From positions 1-64,000 of the forward strand of contig JAEWRE010000067.1 in the NCBI GenBank assembly GCA_023460235.1: DNA of 64,000 nucleotides, in the 5' to 3' direction. Shown piece by piece: positions 52,406-60,015 of the stretch. A program made the position numbers and the translations under genes. The notes beneath the pieces were generated by a model. The model was not told the DNA's origin and ran no database searches. It was given only the letters and a program-made list of their open reading frames with translations. The DNA is from Bacillota bacterium (GTDB lineage Bacteria > Bacillota > Clostridia > TANB77 > CAG-465). Position 1 is the stretch's first letter; the number at the start of each line of letters is the position of its first letter.

Positions 52406-54202
52406 ATGAGAAATAAAGGTATAAGTTTAATAGTATTAATTATAAGTATACTAGTTATTATAATATTATCAGGAGCTATAATATTAAATGTAACTAAAAA
52501 TAACCCCATTCAAAATGCGAAAGAAGCCGTATTTAAAAGTGATTTAGCTACTATACAAGAGCAATTAGATATATATGCAATTAATGAAACAACTAAAATT
52601 ATGGACTTATTTGATAAAGAAAATATGAATGGAAAAGTATCAGACTTTATACCAAGTCTAAAAAAATATGATGATGAGTTACTTGTTGTAAATGGAAAGT
52701 TGCAATATATAGGTAATAATACAAGAAGAGCCGAATTATTAGCAGAGATTTTTGGTAATAATGATACTGTAGTTGAAGTTGGTGGGTTAAAGTATAATAA
52801 GCCAGACTTAGCATATTTAGCTGAGTCAACAACAAGAGCTATTAAATGGGATAATTCAAATAATGAAAGTGAAATAGCCTTATCTCTTGCTAAAAATGAT
52901 ACTAGTTGGTATGACTATTCTACAAAAAAATGGGCAAATATATATACCAATAATAATGGAAATAAGGCATATTGGGTCTGGATACCTAGATATGCATACA
53001 AGATATATAATCCTCATACCACTACAACACAAAAAATAAATATTAAATTTTTAAATGGTGTAAGCAATGTTGCAGCAGATGGAAGTAGTTTAGATGGATA
53101 TACAGTACATCCAGCATTTACCTTTGGCGATAAACAATTAACAGGTATATGGGTTGCAAAATATGAGGCAAGTAGTAGTGATCCAAATAGAATAGAAACA
53201 AGTGGATCATCTGCTGGTGCAAATCTTGGTGGAGGTAATGATACATCATTACAAGTAAGAATCTTACCAAATGTATATAGCTGGAGGAATATAACTGTTG
53301 GAAACTCTCAAACAGTAAGTATGAATATGACTTCAAATAGTGGAAGTGTTGGAAGTAATATAAATGTTGATACACATCTAATAAAGAATGTAGAGTGGGG
53401 AGCAGTAGCATATTTGTGTCAATCACAATATGGTGAAGAACCATGGATTAATCCATATGGTGATGTAGTTGATTCATCACGTAAAATGAAAACAGGTTAT
53501 TCAGGTACTTCAAAAGATAATAGTATGCTTACAGAAGGAAGTGTAAATCTATCGCAGTATAATACTGTTAATGGAGTTAAGGCTTCAACAACCGGTAACA
53601 TATATGGAGTATATGATATGAATGGGGGAGCATGGGAAAGAACGGCATCATTAATAAATAATGGTAATGTTAATATTGGAACATACGGTAAATCTGAGCA
53701 TATAGAATCAAATAAGATAAAACAAGACTACATAAAATATTATGATATATATGAACCAGGCGATGAAGAAAAAGAAAATGGACCATATTATGGAACCGCT
53801 GGAGTTACATTATGGAATGCTGGAAGAAATGAATCGTACAACATAATAAGAAAAAGATTGACTGATGCAACCTATGCAAAGTTTGCCTTAAAAAAGGGTG
53901 ATGCCTTATGGGAAGTATCTAACTCAACTAGCTATTATGGAATTTATACAACGGGTCAAGAAGCAAGTGGTAATTTAAGGAATTGGCTAATTGATACTGT
54001 AAGAGATGCCTCTCAAGGAGCTCAAACTTCAAGAGGGTGGAGTGACGATTATATGCTAATTGGATATGGATCTATACCTTGGCTTCAAAGAGGCGGAGGT
54101 GCGTATAGCAATAATGGCGCGGGGATATTTGGTGTATACTCAGATATGGGCTCACCTCAATCAGTATATTCGTTTAGACCAGTATTAGTTGTTAATAATT
54201 AA
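52406..54202 (+). CDS. Prepilin-like anchored protein with FGE/lectin-like domain
   Basis: A 598-residue protein. The anchor MRNKGISLIVLIISILVIII is followed by NNPIQNAKEAVF, the same as the 30580 and 40545 proteins. There is no Ig-like stalk: the head starts by about residue 140 with WYDYSTKKWANIY, YWVWIPRYAYKIYNPHTTTT, VHPAFTFGDKQLTGIWVAKY, NVEWGAVAYLCQSQYG, IYGVYDMNGGAWERTAS and FRPVLVVNN. It is the shortest family member with a head. A carbohydrate- or protein-binding role at the surface is inferred. The start follows TTGGAGAG. Confidence 0.8.
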   Translation: MRNKGISLIVLIISILVIIILSGAIILNVTKNNPIQNAKEAVFKSDLATIQEQLDIYAINETTKIMDLFDKENMNGKVSDFIPSLKKYDDELLVVNGKLQYIGNNTRRAELLAEIFGNNDTVVEVGGLKYNKPDLAYLAESTTRAIKWDNSNNESEIALSLAKNDTSWYDYSTKKWANIYTNNNGNKAYWVWIPRYAYKIYNPHTTTTQKINIKFLNGVSNVAADGSSLDGYTVHPAFTFGDKQLTGIWVAKYEASSSDPNRIETSGSSAGANLGGGNDTSLQVRILPNVYSWRNITVGNSQTVSMNMTSNSGSVGSNINVDTHLIKNVEWGAVAYLCQSQYGEEPWINPYGDVVDSSRKMKTGYSGTSKDNSMLTEGSVNLSQYNTVNGVKASTTGNIYGVYDMNGGAWERTASLINNGNVNIGTYGKSEHIESNKIKQDYIKYYDIYEPGDEEKENGPYYGTAGVTLWNAGRNESYNIIRKRLTDATYAKFALKKGDALWEVSNSTSYYGIYTTGQEASGNLRNWLIDTVRDASQGAQTSRGWSDDYMLIGYGSIPWLQRGGGAYSNNGAGIFGVYSDMGSPQSVYSFRPVLVVNN

Positions 54203-54207
54203 AATAA

Positions 54208-54242
54208 GATAAACCATTGATTGTAATAATTAATGGTTTATC
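54208..54242 (+). terminator. Probable terminator hairpin
   Basis: GATAAACCATT (54208-54218) pairs with AATGGTTTATC (54232-54242). The following T tract is poor. Confidence 0.5.
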
Positions 54243-54311
54243 ATTATATATGTTTTTGATATAAAATAAAAACAAAATAACTATAATTATACTACTTTTA
54301 TTTTAGACTTA

Positions 54312-54340
54312 TTGCAAAATAACTACTTTTGTAGTAATAT
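54312..54340 (+). promoter_or_regulatory. Promoter of the 142-aa prepilin-like gene with dyad in the spacer
   Basis: TTGCAA (54312-54317), a 17-bp spacer and TAATAT (54335-54340). ACTAC (54322-54326) and GTAGT (54331-54335) form an inverted repeat within the spacer, a possible regulator site. Confidence 0.55.
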
Positions 54341-54365
54341 ATAGGTAGTTAATGCGAGGTAAAAT

Positions 54366-54794
54366 ATGAAAAATGGAGTAAGTTTATTGATAGTAACGAT
54401 AGCAATAGCAGTAATGCTTATACTTGTTTCTACTGCATCTGTTATTGGTAATAATGCTATAAAATCAGCAAATTTTGAAGAGTATGTAAGCACATTAAAT
54501 AGAGTTCAAACTTTGGTTAATGAATATTACGTTGAAAATAAAGAACTTCCTGTTATAAATCAAATAGTTTCAAAAGAATCTCTAGGAAATGAGTTTATGT
54601 CTCAAGTTAGTAATAATAGTGATTTGGATAATAATTTATATGTTTTAGATATATCAAAATTAAATATGCCAACAATTGATATGGGAAATGGTACAGCTGC
54701 GACAAAAGATGTATTTATAGTTGCAGAAGATACCCATAATGTATACTACATGAAAGGGTTTAAATATAAAAATGTTATATATTATATAAAATAA
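54366..54794 (+). CDS. Small prepilin-like protein (142 aa)
   Basis: MKNGVSLLIVTIAIAVMLIL gives a prepilin-like anchor, followed by a compact domain paralogous to the N-terminal parts of the 35360 and 37650 proteins: VNEYYVENKELPVINQIV, YVLDISKLNMPTID and VFIVAEDTHNVYYMKGFKYK. It ends there, with no added domains, so it looks like the minimal pilin-sized member of the family. It could be the major or capping subunit that the large proteins assemble with. It is 10 bp upstream of dus. Confidence 0.75.
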   Translation: MKNGVSLLIVTIAIAVMLILVSTASVIGNNAIKSANFEEYVSTLNRVQTLVNEYYVENKELPVINQIVSKESLGNEFMSQVSNNSDLDNNLYVLDISKLNMPTIDMGNGTAATKDVFIVAEDTHNVYYMKGFKYKNVIYYIK

Positions 54795-54804
54795 TGGAGG
54801 AATA

Positions 54805-55788
54805 ATGACAGAATATATTAAAGCATTAAAAATAGGTGAAATAGAATTAAAAAATAATGTATTTTTAGCGCCTCAGGCTGGTGTAACAGATATTGCTTTT
54901 AGAAGTATGTGCAGGAAATTTGGTCCTGCTCTTACTTTTACTGAGATGGCAAGTAGTAAGGCTATGGAGTTTGAGAGTACTAAAACTGAAAAATTACTTG
55001 AAATACCAGATGAAGAAAGACCATCAGCAGTTCAAATTTTTGGTAGTAATAAAGATGTGATTAGAAATACAATTTTAAAACTAAATGAAAATGAAAAAAT
55101 AGATATAATAGATATAAATATGGGATGTCCAGCACCTAAATTAGTAAAAAATGGTGATGGAGCTGGTCTTTTACTTGATTTGAGAAATGTTGAAAGTATA
55201 GTAAAAGAAGCAATTAAAGTATCAAAAAAAGTTGTAACAGTAAAAACTAGACGAGGATTTGATGAAGAAAGAATAACAGCACCAGATGTAGCAAAAATAT
55301 GCAATGATAATGGTGTATCTATGATTACAATTCATGGAAGAACTCGTGAGGAATATTACTCAGGAAAAGCAAACTTAGAGATCATTAAAAAAGTAAAGGA
55401 ATTAGTATCCATACCAGTTATTGGTAATGGTGATGTAGTTGATGTGGAATCCGCAAGAAATATGTTTGAGTATACTAAATGTGATGGAATTATGATTGCA
55501 AGAGGAGCGCAAGGAAATCCTTGGATTTTTAAAAGTATACTTGAGGGAAAGGACTATATTCCACAATTAGATGAGAGATTTAATTTGATTTTTGAACATA
55601 TAGATAAAGCTTTAGAACTTGAAAATGAAAAGCAAGTAAATTTGAAAATGAGAAAACACATTGCATGGTACTTAAAGGGTCTAAAAGGTAGCAGTAATGT
55701 AAAAGATTTGGTAAATAAATCAGAGAATATTAAAGAAGTAAAAGAAACACTTATAGAATATAAAAAGTATTTGGAGGAAATATGTTAA
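54805..55788 (+). CDS. dus: tRNA-dihydrouridine synthase (DusB type)
   Basis: A 327-residue flavoprotein TIM barrel: NNVFLAPQAGVTDIAFRSMC, DINMGCPAPKLVKNGDGAGL with the catalytic Cys, VKTRRGFDEE, MITIHGRTREEYYSGKANLE and IPVIGNGDV. It reduces specific uridines in tRNA. ATGGAGGAATA precedes the start. It overlaps the next gene by 7 bp. Confidence 0.94.
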   Translation: MTEYIKALKIGEIELKNNVFLAPQAGVTDIAFRSMCRKFGPALTFTEMASSKAMEFESTKTEKLLEIPDEERPSAVQIFGSNKDVIRNTILKLNENEKIDIIDINMGCPAPKLVKNGDGAGLLLDLRNVESIVKEAIKVSKKVVTVKTRRGFDEERITAPDVAKICNDNGVSMITIHGRTREEYYSGKANLEIIKKVKELVSIPVIGNGDVVDVESARNMFEYTKCDGIMIARGAQGNPWIFKSILEGKDYIPQLDERFNLIFEHIDKALELENEKQVNLKMRKHIAWYLKGLKGSSNVKDLVNKSENIKEVKETLIEYKKYLEEIC

Positions 55789-56411
55789 GATTATTAGATA
55801 GAAATGCTGCTTATGAGATGTTAATGGAAGCTTCAAGATTAAATCCCGGTAAATGGGTAGACCACTCTATTACTGTTGCAAAAACATGCGAAAAGTTAGC
55901 AATGAGTCTAAATGTAGACTCAGAAAGAGCATATGTAATTGGATTAATGCATGATATAGGGAGAAGATGTGGAGTCACTGGAACAAGACATTCAATTGAT
56001 GGATATATGTTTCTTAAAAACCAAGGATTTGAAGATATAGGGAGATATTGTATTACACATTCATATTTTGTAAAAGATATACGAAACATTGTAGGTAAAT
56101 GGGATTATACAAAGGAAGAAGAAAATTTTGTAACTGACTTTTTAAATACTATTAATTATGATATATATGATAAGTTAGTTCAAATTTCAGATTGTATGTC
56201 TCTACCAAATGGGGTAACAATAATTGAAAGAAGGCTTGTTGATGTACACTTAAGAAATGGTATTAATGAAAGCGTAGTTGATACATGGAAAAATTTATAT
56301 AAAATTCAAGCTGAAATTGAGAATGAATTAGGATACAGTATATATAAATTATTTCCTGAAGCAAAGGAAAATATAGATACAAAATTAATAAAAGAGGTAT
56401 TAACTTTTTAG
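55782..56411 (+). CDS. HD-domain phosphohydrolase
   Basis: A 209-residue protein with the HD metal motif: His in VDHSITVAKTCEKLA, then GLMHDIGRR, and further His in TRHSIDGYMF and CITHSYF. It resembles the YqeK/HDIG group of small metal-dependent hydrolases acting on nucleotides, but the substrate is not known. The ATG lies inside the end of dus with GGAGG at close range, so it is coupled to dus. Confidence 0.85.
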   Translation: MLRLLDRNAAYEMLMEASRLNPGKWVDHSITVAKTCEKLAMSLNVDSERAYVIGLMHDIGRRCGVTGTRHSIDGYMFLKNQGFEDIGRYCITHSYFVKDIRNIVGKWDYTKEEENFVTDFLNTINYDIYDKLVQISDCMSLPNGVTIIERRLVDVHLRNGINESVVDTWKNLYKIQAEIENELGYSIYKLFPEAKENIDTKLIKEVLTF

Positions 56412-56424
56412 AAAAGGATTAATT

Positions 56425-57231
56425 ATGATTTCAAAACAACAAAGACAGAAAATATTAGAAAATATATTGGATAAAGAACAGAAAATTTTAATTGCTAGTA
56501 CTGTTGATAAAATAAATAAGGCATACATGTCAAATATAATTACTAATACTAATTTTTTAGATTTAAATGATGTATCTTTAATATTAAATATTTTAATTCA
56601 AAATAAAATAAAATATGAAGTTATAAAAATTAACGAAGATATGGAAAAGAAGATTTTAGTATTTAATCCAGAATCGTTGCCACATAACTATGAACTTAAT
56701 TTATCTAACTATATTTCGTGTGTTAAAATTATCCCGAATGTAAAAGGAAAATTAAAACATAAAGATTATATGGGTGCGATTTATTCTTTAGGTATTAAAA
56801 GAGATTTAATTGGAGATATTTTTGCTTACGATAATTTTGGTTACATTTTTTGCATGAAATCAATTGAAGAATATATTTTAAGTAATTTGTTGCAGATCGG
56901 TAGGCAAGAAGTTAAACTTGAAATTCTAGATATAAATATTGATGAAGTAAAAGATATACACTTGGATTTTGAAACTATTGAAATAATAGTACCATCCCTT
57001 AGGGTAGATGCAATACTTAGTGAAGTATATAAATTAAGTAGAAGTGTTGTTAAAAGTAAGATAGAAAGTGGAGACTTATTTATAAATTCAAAAAATATGT
57101 TTTTTGTGTCTGAATTATTAAAAGAAAATGATATAGTATCCTTTAAAAAATGTGGAAAATTTAAAATGGGAAATTTAGTTAGAAAAACTAAAAGTGAAAA
57201 TCTATATATATGTATAAAAAAATATAATTAA
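56425..57231 (+). CDS. YlmH-like S4-domain RNA-binding protein
   Basis: A 268-residue protein. The centre contains KHKDYMGAIYSLGIKRDLIG followed by DIFAYDNFGYIFCM, typical of YlmH; the C-terminal S4 domain has PSLRVDAILSEVYKLSRSVV and KIESGDLFINSKN. YlmH relatives bind the ribosome or stalled 50S peptidyl-tRNA complexes. In most Firmicutes the gene sits with sepF and divIVA; here it follows dus and the HD gene. Start after AAAAGGATTAATT. Confidence 0.88.
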   Translation: MISKQQRQKILENILDKEQKILIASTVDKINKAYMSNIITNTNFLDLNDVSLILNILIQNKIKYEVIKINEDMEKKILVFNPESLPHNYELNLSNYISCVKIIPNVKGKLKHKDYMGAIYSLGIKRDLIGDIFAYDNFGYIFCMKSIEEYILSNLLQIGRQEVKLEILDINIDEVKDIHLDFETIEIIVPSLRVDAILSEVYKLSRSVVKSKIESGDLFINSKNMFFVSELLKENDIVSFKKCGKFKMGNLVRKTKSENLYICIKKYN

Positions 57232-57255
57232 TATAATGTTAATTATATTTTTTGT
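57221..57255 (+). terminator. Rho-independent terminator after ylmH
   Basis: AATATAATTAA (57221-57231, containing the stop) pairs with TTAATTATATT (57239-57249), followed by T residues. Confidence 0.7.
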
Positions 57256-57296
57256 TTCAGCAACAAGTTGACATAATGTTGAAACGGTGATATAAT
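57254..57296 (+). promoter_or_regulatory. Strong promoter with flanking inverted repeat
   Basis: TTGACA (57268-57273), a 17-bp spacer and TATAAT (57291-57296) match the consensus exactly. GTTTCA (57254-57259) and TGAAAC (57280-57285) flank the -35 element as an inverted repeat, a candidate operator. Confidence 0.75.
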
Positions 57297-57346
57297 AATA
57301 TTAAGATACAAATAAATATGTCTAATACTTATTATGGAGGAGAATA

Positions 57347-57751
57347 ATGGAGAAATTTTTTCAGGCATTAAATTCTATTGATAATTTCAAACTTAGAAAG
57401 GAATATTCAATTAATCTGGGTGACGGAGAATATACTTTAAATACAAAATTAATTGCAGAAGTGGAGAATATACCCGAACCCTATGTAAAAATATGGGCGG
57501 CATCTAGAAATTATATTAATGAAGATAATTATTATTTATTGGGTGTATATAAACTTTTAGATTCTTTACCGCCAAGTCATTTGGAAAATTTAATGAAAGC
57601 TGCAAAATATAAATTAAGTTTATTTATCTGTGAACTTTCCACTGAAACCGGTATTCCAAGTATGTTAATTACTATGTGGTTTCATACCAGATCAAACGGC
57701 TGTGGAGAGAAAGACTATTCTTTTTTTAATGGAATAGATATAACACAGTAG
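57347..57751 (+). CDS. Uncharacterised protein (134 aa)
   Basis: I do not recognise it. A 134-residue soluble protein with NLGDGEYTLNTKLIAEVENI, PEPYVKIWAASRNYINEDNY and a C-terminal ITMWFHTRSNGCGEKDYSFF. It has no membrane segment and only two Cys. A full-consensus promoter with a dyad at the -35 element and a strong terminator show a real, regulated, monocistronic gene. ATGGAGGAGAATA precedes the start. Confidence 0.7.
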   Translation: MEKFFQALNSIDNFKLRKEYSINLGDGEYTLNTKLIAEVENIPEPYVKIWAASRNYINEDNYYLLGVYKLLDSLPPSHLENLMKAAKYKLSLFICELSTETGIPSMLITMWFHTRSNGCGEKDYSFFNGIDITQ

Positions 57752-57773
57752 ACCGTGATAATCAAAATAAGAA

Positions 57774-57804
57774 TAACTGCTAATTTTATTAGCAGTTACT
57801 TTTT
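57774..57804 (+). terminator. Rho-independent terminator
   Basis: TAACTGCTAAT (57774-57784) pairs perfectly with ATTAGCAGTTA (57788-57798), followed by CTTTTTG. Confidence 0.88.
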
Positions 57805-57866
57805 GCAGTTTTATATATTATGTAAATTTATATACACTTAATTGCTATTGAAATAGGTGATGAGTA

Positions 57867-57895
57867 TTGACAAAAATATAAATATAGTATATAAT
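57867..57895 (+). promoter_or_regulatory. Consensus promoter of the secreted-protein gene
   Basis: TTGACA (57867-57872), a 17-bp spacer and TATAAT (57890-57895). It leaves a leader of about 90 nt before 57995 in which I see no known riboswitch. Confidence 0.8.
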
Positions 57896-57994
57896 ATATA
57901 TTGTAACTATTGTGAAATGTCTAGGAAATTACCTAAGATAGAAATGTAATTACTAGTCATTAAATCTTAATGCATATTGCAGAAAGGGATCCAT

Positions 57995-58534
57995 ATGAAA
58001 GCAAAAAAAATTACATCAGTTTTAGTATTAACACTTATTATTTCTCTTACACTTTCAACTACAGCATTTGCAGGCGGCATCAGTAAACAGCATGCCTTCA
58101 GAGATGCACAGCATGAAAAATATCTTGAAAAATATTTTGATTGGGGCGCAGAAAACAGTAAGTATGGTATATTTAATACTGATGCTGTCGATGCATTATA
58201 TGGTGATGAGTATTCTCTTGTAAGTACAGCTACAGATCTTACATTAGAAGATGCAGTAACTGAGATTGCGATGAATCTCTTTTATGCAGGAAAATCTGAA
58301 GAAGCGTATAGCATAATAACTGCACCCACTCTTAAAGAAGCAGTAGTAGTAGCAGGAGAGCTTATTAAAAAAGAGCTTGCATCAGTTATGAAATCTTCAA
58401 ACTCTGATGCATCAACTTCAGGTTGGTATTTTAAATCCCTCAACGATAGGTTAAATAACCTTGAAGGTTATTCTGTGGGAGATATTGTATCAGAATATAT
58501 CCAGTGGTCTCTTGTTGGACCCATCGGATCATAA
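57995..58534 (+). CDS. Uncharacterised secreted protein (179 aa)
   Basis: A clear signal peptide, MKAKKITSVLVLTLIISLTL then STTAFAGG with cleavage expected after AFA. The mature part is about 150 residues, acidic and helical, with HAFRDAQHEKYLEKYFDWGA. I do not recognise a family. Base composition is visibly less AT-rich than neighbours (GGCGGCATC, GGGGCGCAG, CCCATCGGATC), which suggests acquisition from another genome. The start at 57995 follows GAAAGGGATCC. A very long hairpin and an IS relic lie just downstream. Confidence 0.75.
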   Translation: MKAKKITSVLVLTLIISLTLSTTAFAGGISKQHAFRDAQHEKYLEKYFDWGAENSKYGIFNTDAVDALYGDEYSLVSTATDLTLEDAVTEIAMNLFYAGKSEEAYSIITAPTLKEAVVVAGELIKKELASVMKSSNSDASTSGWYFKSLNDRLNNLEGYSVGDIVSEYIQWSLVGPIGS

Positions 58535-58583
58535 AGAAAATATAATACTTTTTTATTGTAGATAAAGTCAAAATTTATTTTGG

Positions 58584-58635
58584 CCAGACAGTAAACAAAC
58601 CCCACATTTTTTTGTGGGGTCTGTTTACTGTCTGG
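58584..58635. terminator. Long near-perfect hairpin (about 22 bp stem, T-rich loop)
   Basis: CCAGACAGTAAACA (58584-58597) and ACCCCACA (58599-58606) pair with TGTGGGGT and TGTTTACTGTCTGG, with one mismatch, around a loop of T. It is GC-richer than its surroundings. It may terminate the secreted-protein gene, but the T run is in the loop and not after the stem, so another origin (mobile-element end) is possible. Confidence 0.55.
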
Positions 58636-58681
58636 TAGTTTTTGAATAATTTTATGATTTTATCAACAAAAACCTTAATAC

Positions 58682-59400
58682 TTATATATATTGTGGATAA
58701 ATTGTATACCTTTTCCTATTTTGTGGTCCTCCTGTGGCTTTTATTGCTATATTTTTCCTATTTTGTGCTGCACAGATTAGTCATGTATAATTTTGATTTT
58801 TTACACTTCTATACATTGCATATCTATATCCATGATTTTGCTTACTATCTGCAAAACTTCTTTCAATTTTTTCTTGTCTCTTTTTATATAATTTTTTACC
58901 TATATTAAGATAGTCGATTATTCCTAAGTTCTTCGTTTAATACTTCTTTTATATGTCTTCTAATTATTGTATATCCTTGTGATTTACAACACTTATTTAT
59001 ATTTGAACACATACTGCAATTTTGTTTATCAAAATACATTTTATAACCATTTCTATCTATCCTTCCAGAATATGGTAATACTATTGCCGTTTCAGGACAT
59101 TTGTAACAATCAGATTCATTTATATATTTAAACTTATTTCTTTTTATTTCAGTGTGTTTCCATTGGTATATCTTCTATATCCTATTACCCCGAATATATT
59201 ATTATCATGTAAATATTTTTTTATATCTAAACTATCATATACTGGATCAAGTGCTACTTCTTTTATATCAGATTCAAACTTATTCCTTATTATTCCATTC
59301 TATCTACATATGGAACACTATCGTGTACATTACCCTTTGTTATATGACAATCAACTATTATATTCAGAATCTGTCGAAATTACTTTTATTTTCTTTTTTT
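58682..59400 (-). pseudogene. Degenerate IS1182-type transposase remnant
   Basis: Reading the minus strand with several frameshifts and stops recovers transposase-like pieces: DCHITKGNVHDSVPYVDRME, KEVALDPVYDSLDIKKYLHD, NIFGVIGYRRYTNGN, ESDCYKCPETAIVLPYSGRI, YKMYFDKQNCSMCSNINKCC, RRHIKEVLNEELRN and KRQEKIERSFADSKQNHGYR followed by YAMYRSV. This order is that of the C-terminal half of IS1182-family DDE transposases, including the Cys-rich segment and the ERSFADSK helix. The N-terminal half is missing. Plus-strand open frames here are shadows. It is not functional. Confidence 0.85.
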
Positions 59401-59538
59401 GTTATCATTTCTTACCACCTCAATGCACTTATATTTTATAATAAACACAAAAAAGAGTAAAGAATTTCCAAATTGCATTGAGGTTTTACTTTACTCACGT
59501 ATATTTTATCATATTTCTTTCTAGAAGAAAAGACCATT

Positions 59539-59575
59539 GACAAAGACCATATTTAAAAACAATATGGTCTTTGTC
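59539..59575 (-). terminator. Terminator-like hairpin downstream of the TfoX_C gene
   Basis: GACAAAGACCATATT (59539-59553) and AATATGGTCTTTGTC (59561-59575) form a perfect 15-bp stem 28 bp after the minus-strand stop. There is no T run after it. Confidence 0.55.
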
Positions 59576-59602
59576 CTATTATTCATTTTTACAAACTGTA
59601 AT

Positions 59603-59857
59603 TTATTTATTACTTTCGTAAAAATCTTTTAAATGCTTTTTATCTTTATCTGATAAATTATGCCATCTAATATTTTGTATTGCTCCCTCTAATCCCATTA
59701 ACCTATTTATACAGGCACTAGGGTCAATAGCTTTTATTTTAAGCCAAGCTTCTTGACTTCCACAAGTTACTAAATCATCATAAGTAAATATCCCAATTTC
59801 ATTCAATTGCTTTTCTAGTTCTTTACCTATGTTCTTTAATTTTTGTAATTCACCCAT
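59603..59857 (-). CDS. TfoX/Sxy C-terminal domain protein
   Basis: An 84-residue protein: LKNIGKELEKQLNEIGIFTY, DDLVTCGSQEAWLKIKA, and INRLMGLEGAIQNIRWHNLS. This is the TfoX_C helix-hairpin-helix-like domain as a stand-alone protein, without the N-terminal TfoX domain. In gammaproteobacteria TfoX activates competence genes; stand-alone TfoX_C proteins in Clostridia have no proven role. GTGAGGTATTGATAA precedes the start. Confidence 0.85.
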   Translation of the reverse strand: MGELQKLKNIGKELEKQLNEIGIFTYDDLVTCGSQEAWLKIKAIDPSACINRLMGLEGAIQNIRWHNLSDKDKKHLKDFYESNK

Positions 59858-59950
59858 TTATCAATACCTCACAAAATTACTATTTATCTTATTAAAACAT
59901 ATTATACTATACTTTGTCAACAAGCTGGTCAAAATTTATTTTGACTTTAT

Positions 59951-59979
59951 TTGCTTTTTGTTAATAATTCTAGTATAAT
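59951..59979 (+). promoter_or_regulatory. Promoter of mtaB
   Basis: TTGCTT (59951-59956), a 17-bp spacer and TATAAT (59974-59979). Confidence 0.65.
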
Positions 59980-60015
59980 ATTATAGATAAAATATAAAAA
60001 ATGAAAGAGAGAAAA

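Larger units (their letters stand above)
58567..59945. mobile_element. Possible IS-derived segment bounded by 19-bp near-palindromic repeats
   Basis: GTCAAAATTTATTTTGGCC at 58567-58585 and GGTCAAAATTTATTTTGAC at 59927-59945 share a 16-bp core. The core is nearly palindromic, so the copies match both as direct and as inverted repeats. Between them lie the long hairpin, the IS1182 transposase relic and a TfoX_C gene. They may be old IS ends, although the TfoX_C gene would then be inside the element. Element limits are uncertain. Confidence 0.35.

Noticed and set aside
30580..54202. A complete diversity-generating retroelement acting on the FGE/lectin-like heads
   Set aside because: No reverse transcriptase with a YxDD motif and no template repeat of the 3' ends is present in the window; the idea stays only as a genome-wide check.
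57896..57994. Riboswitch in the leader of the secreted-protein gene
   Set aside because: No core motif of a known class (c-di-GMP, SAM, TPP, T-box and others) is visible.
58642..59460. Plus-strand open frames of 88-102 aa
   Set aside because: They are Tyr/Leu/Phe-rich shadows of the minus-strand transposase remnant, without ribosome sites.
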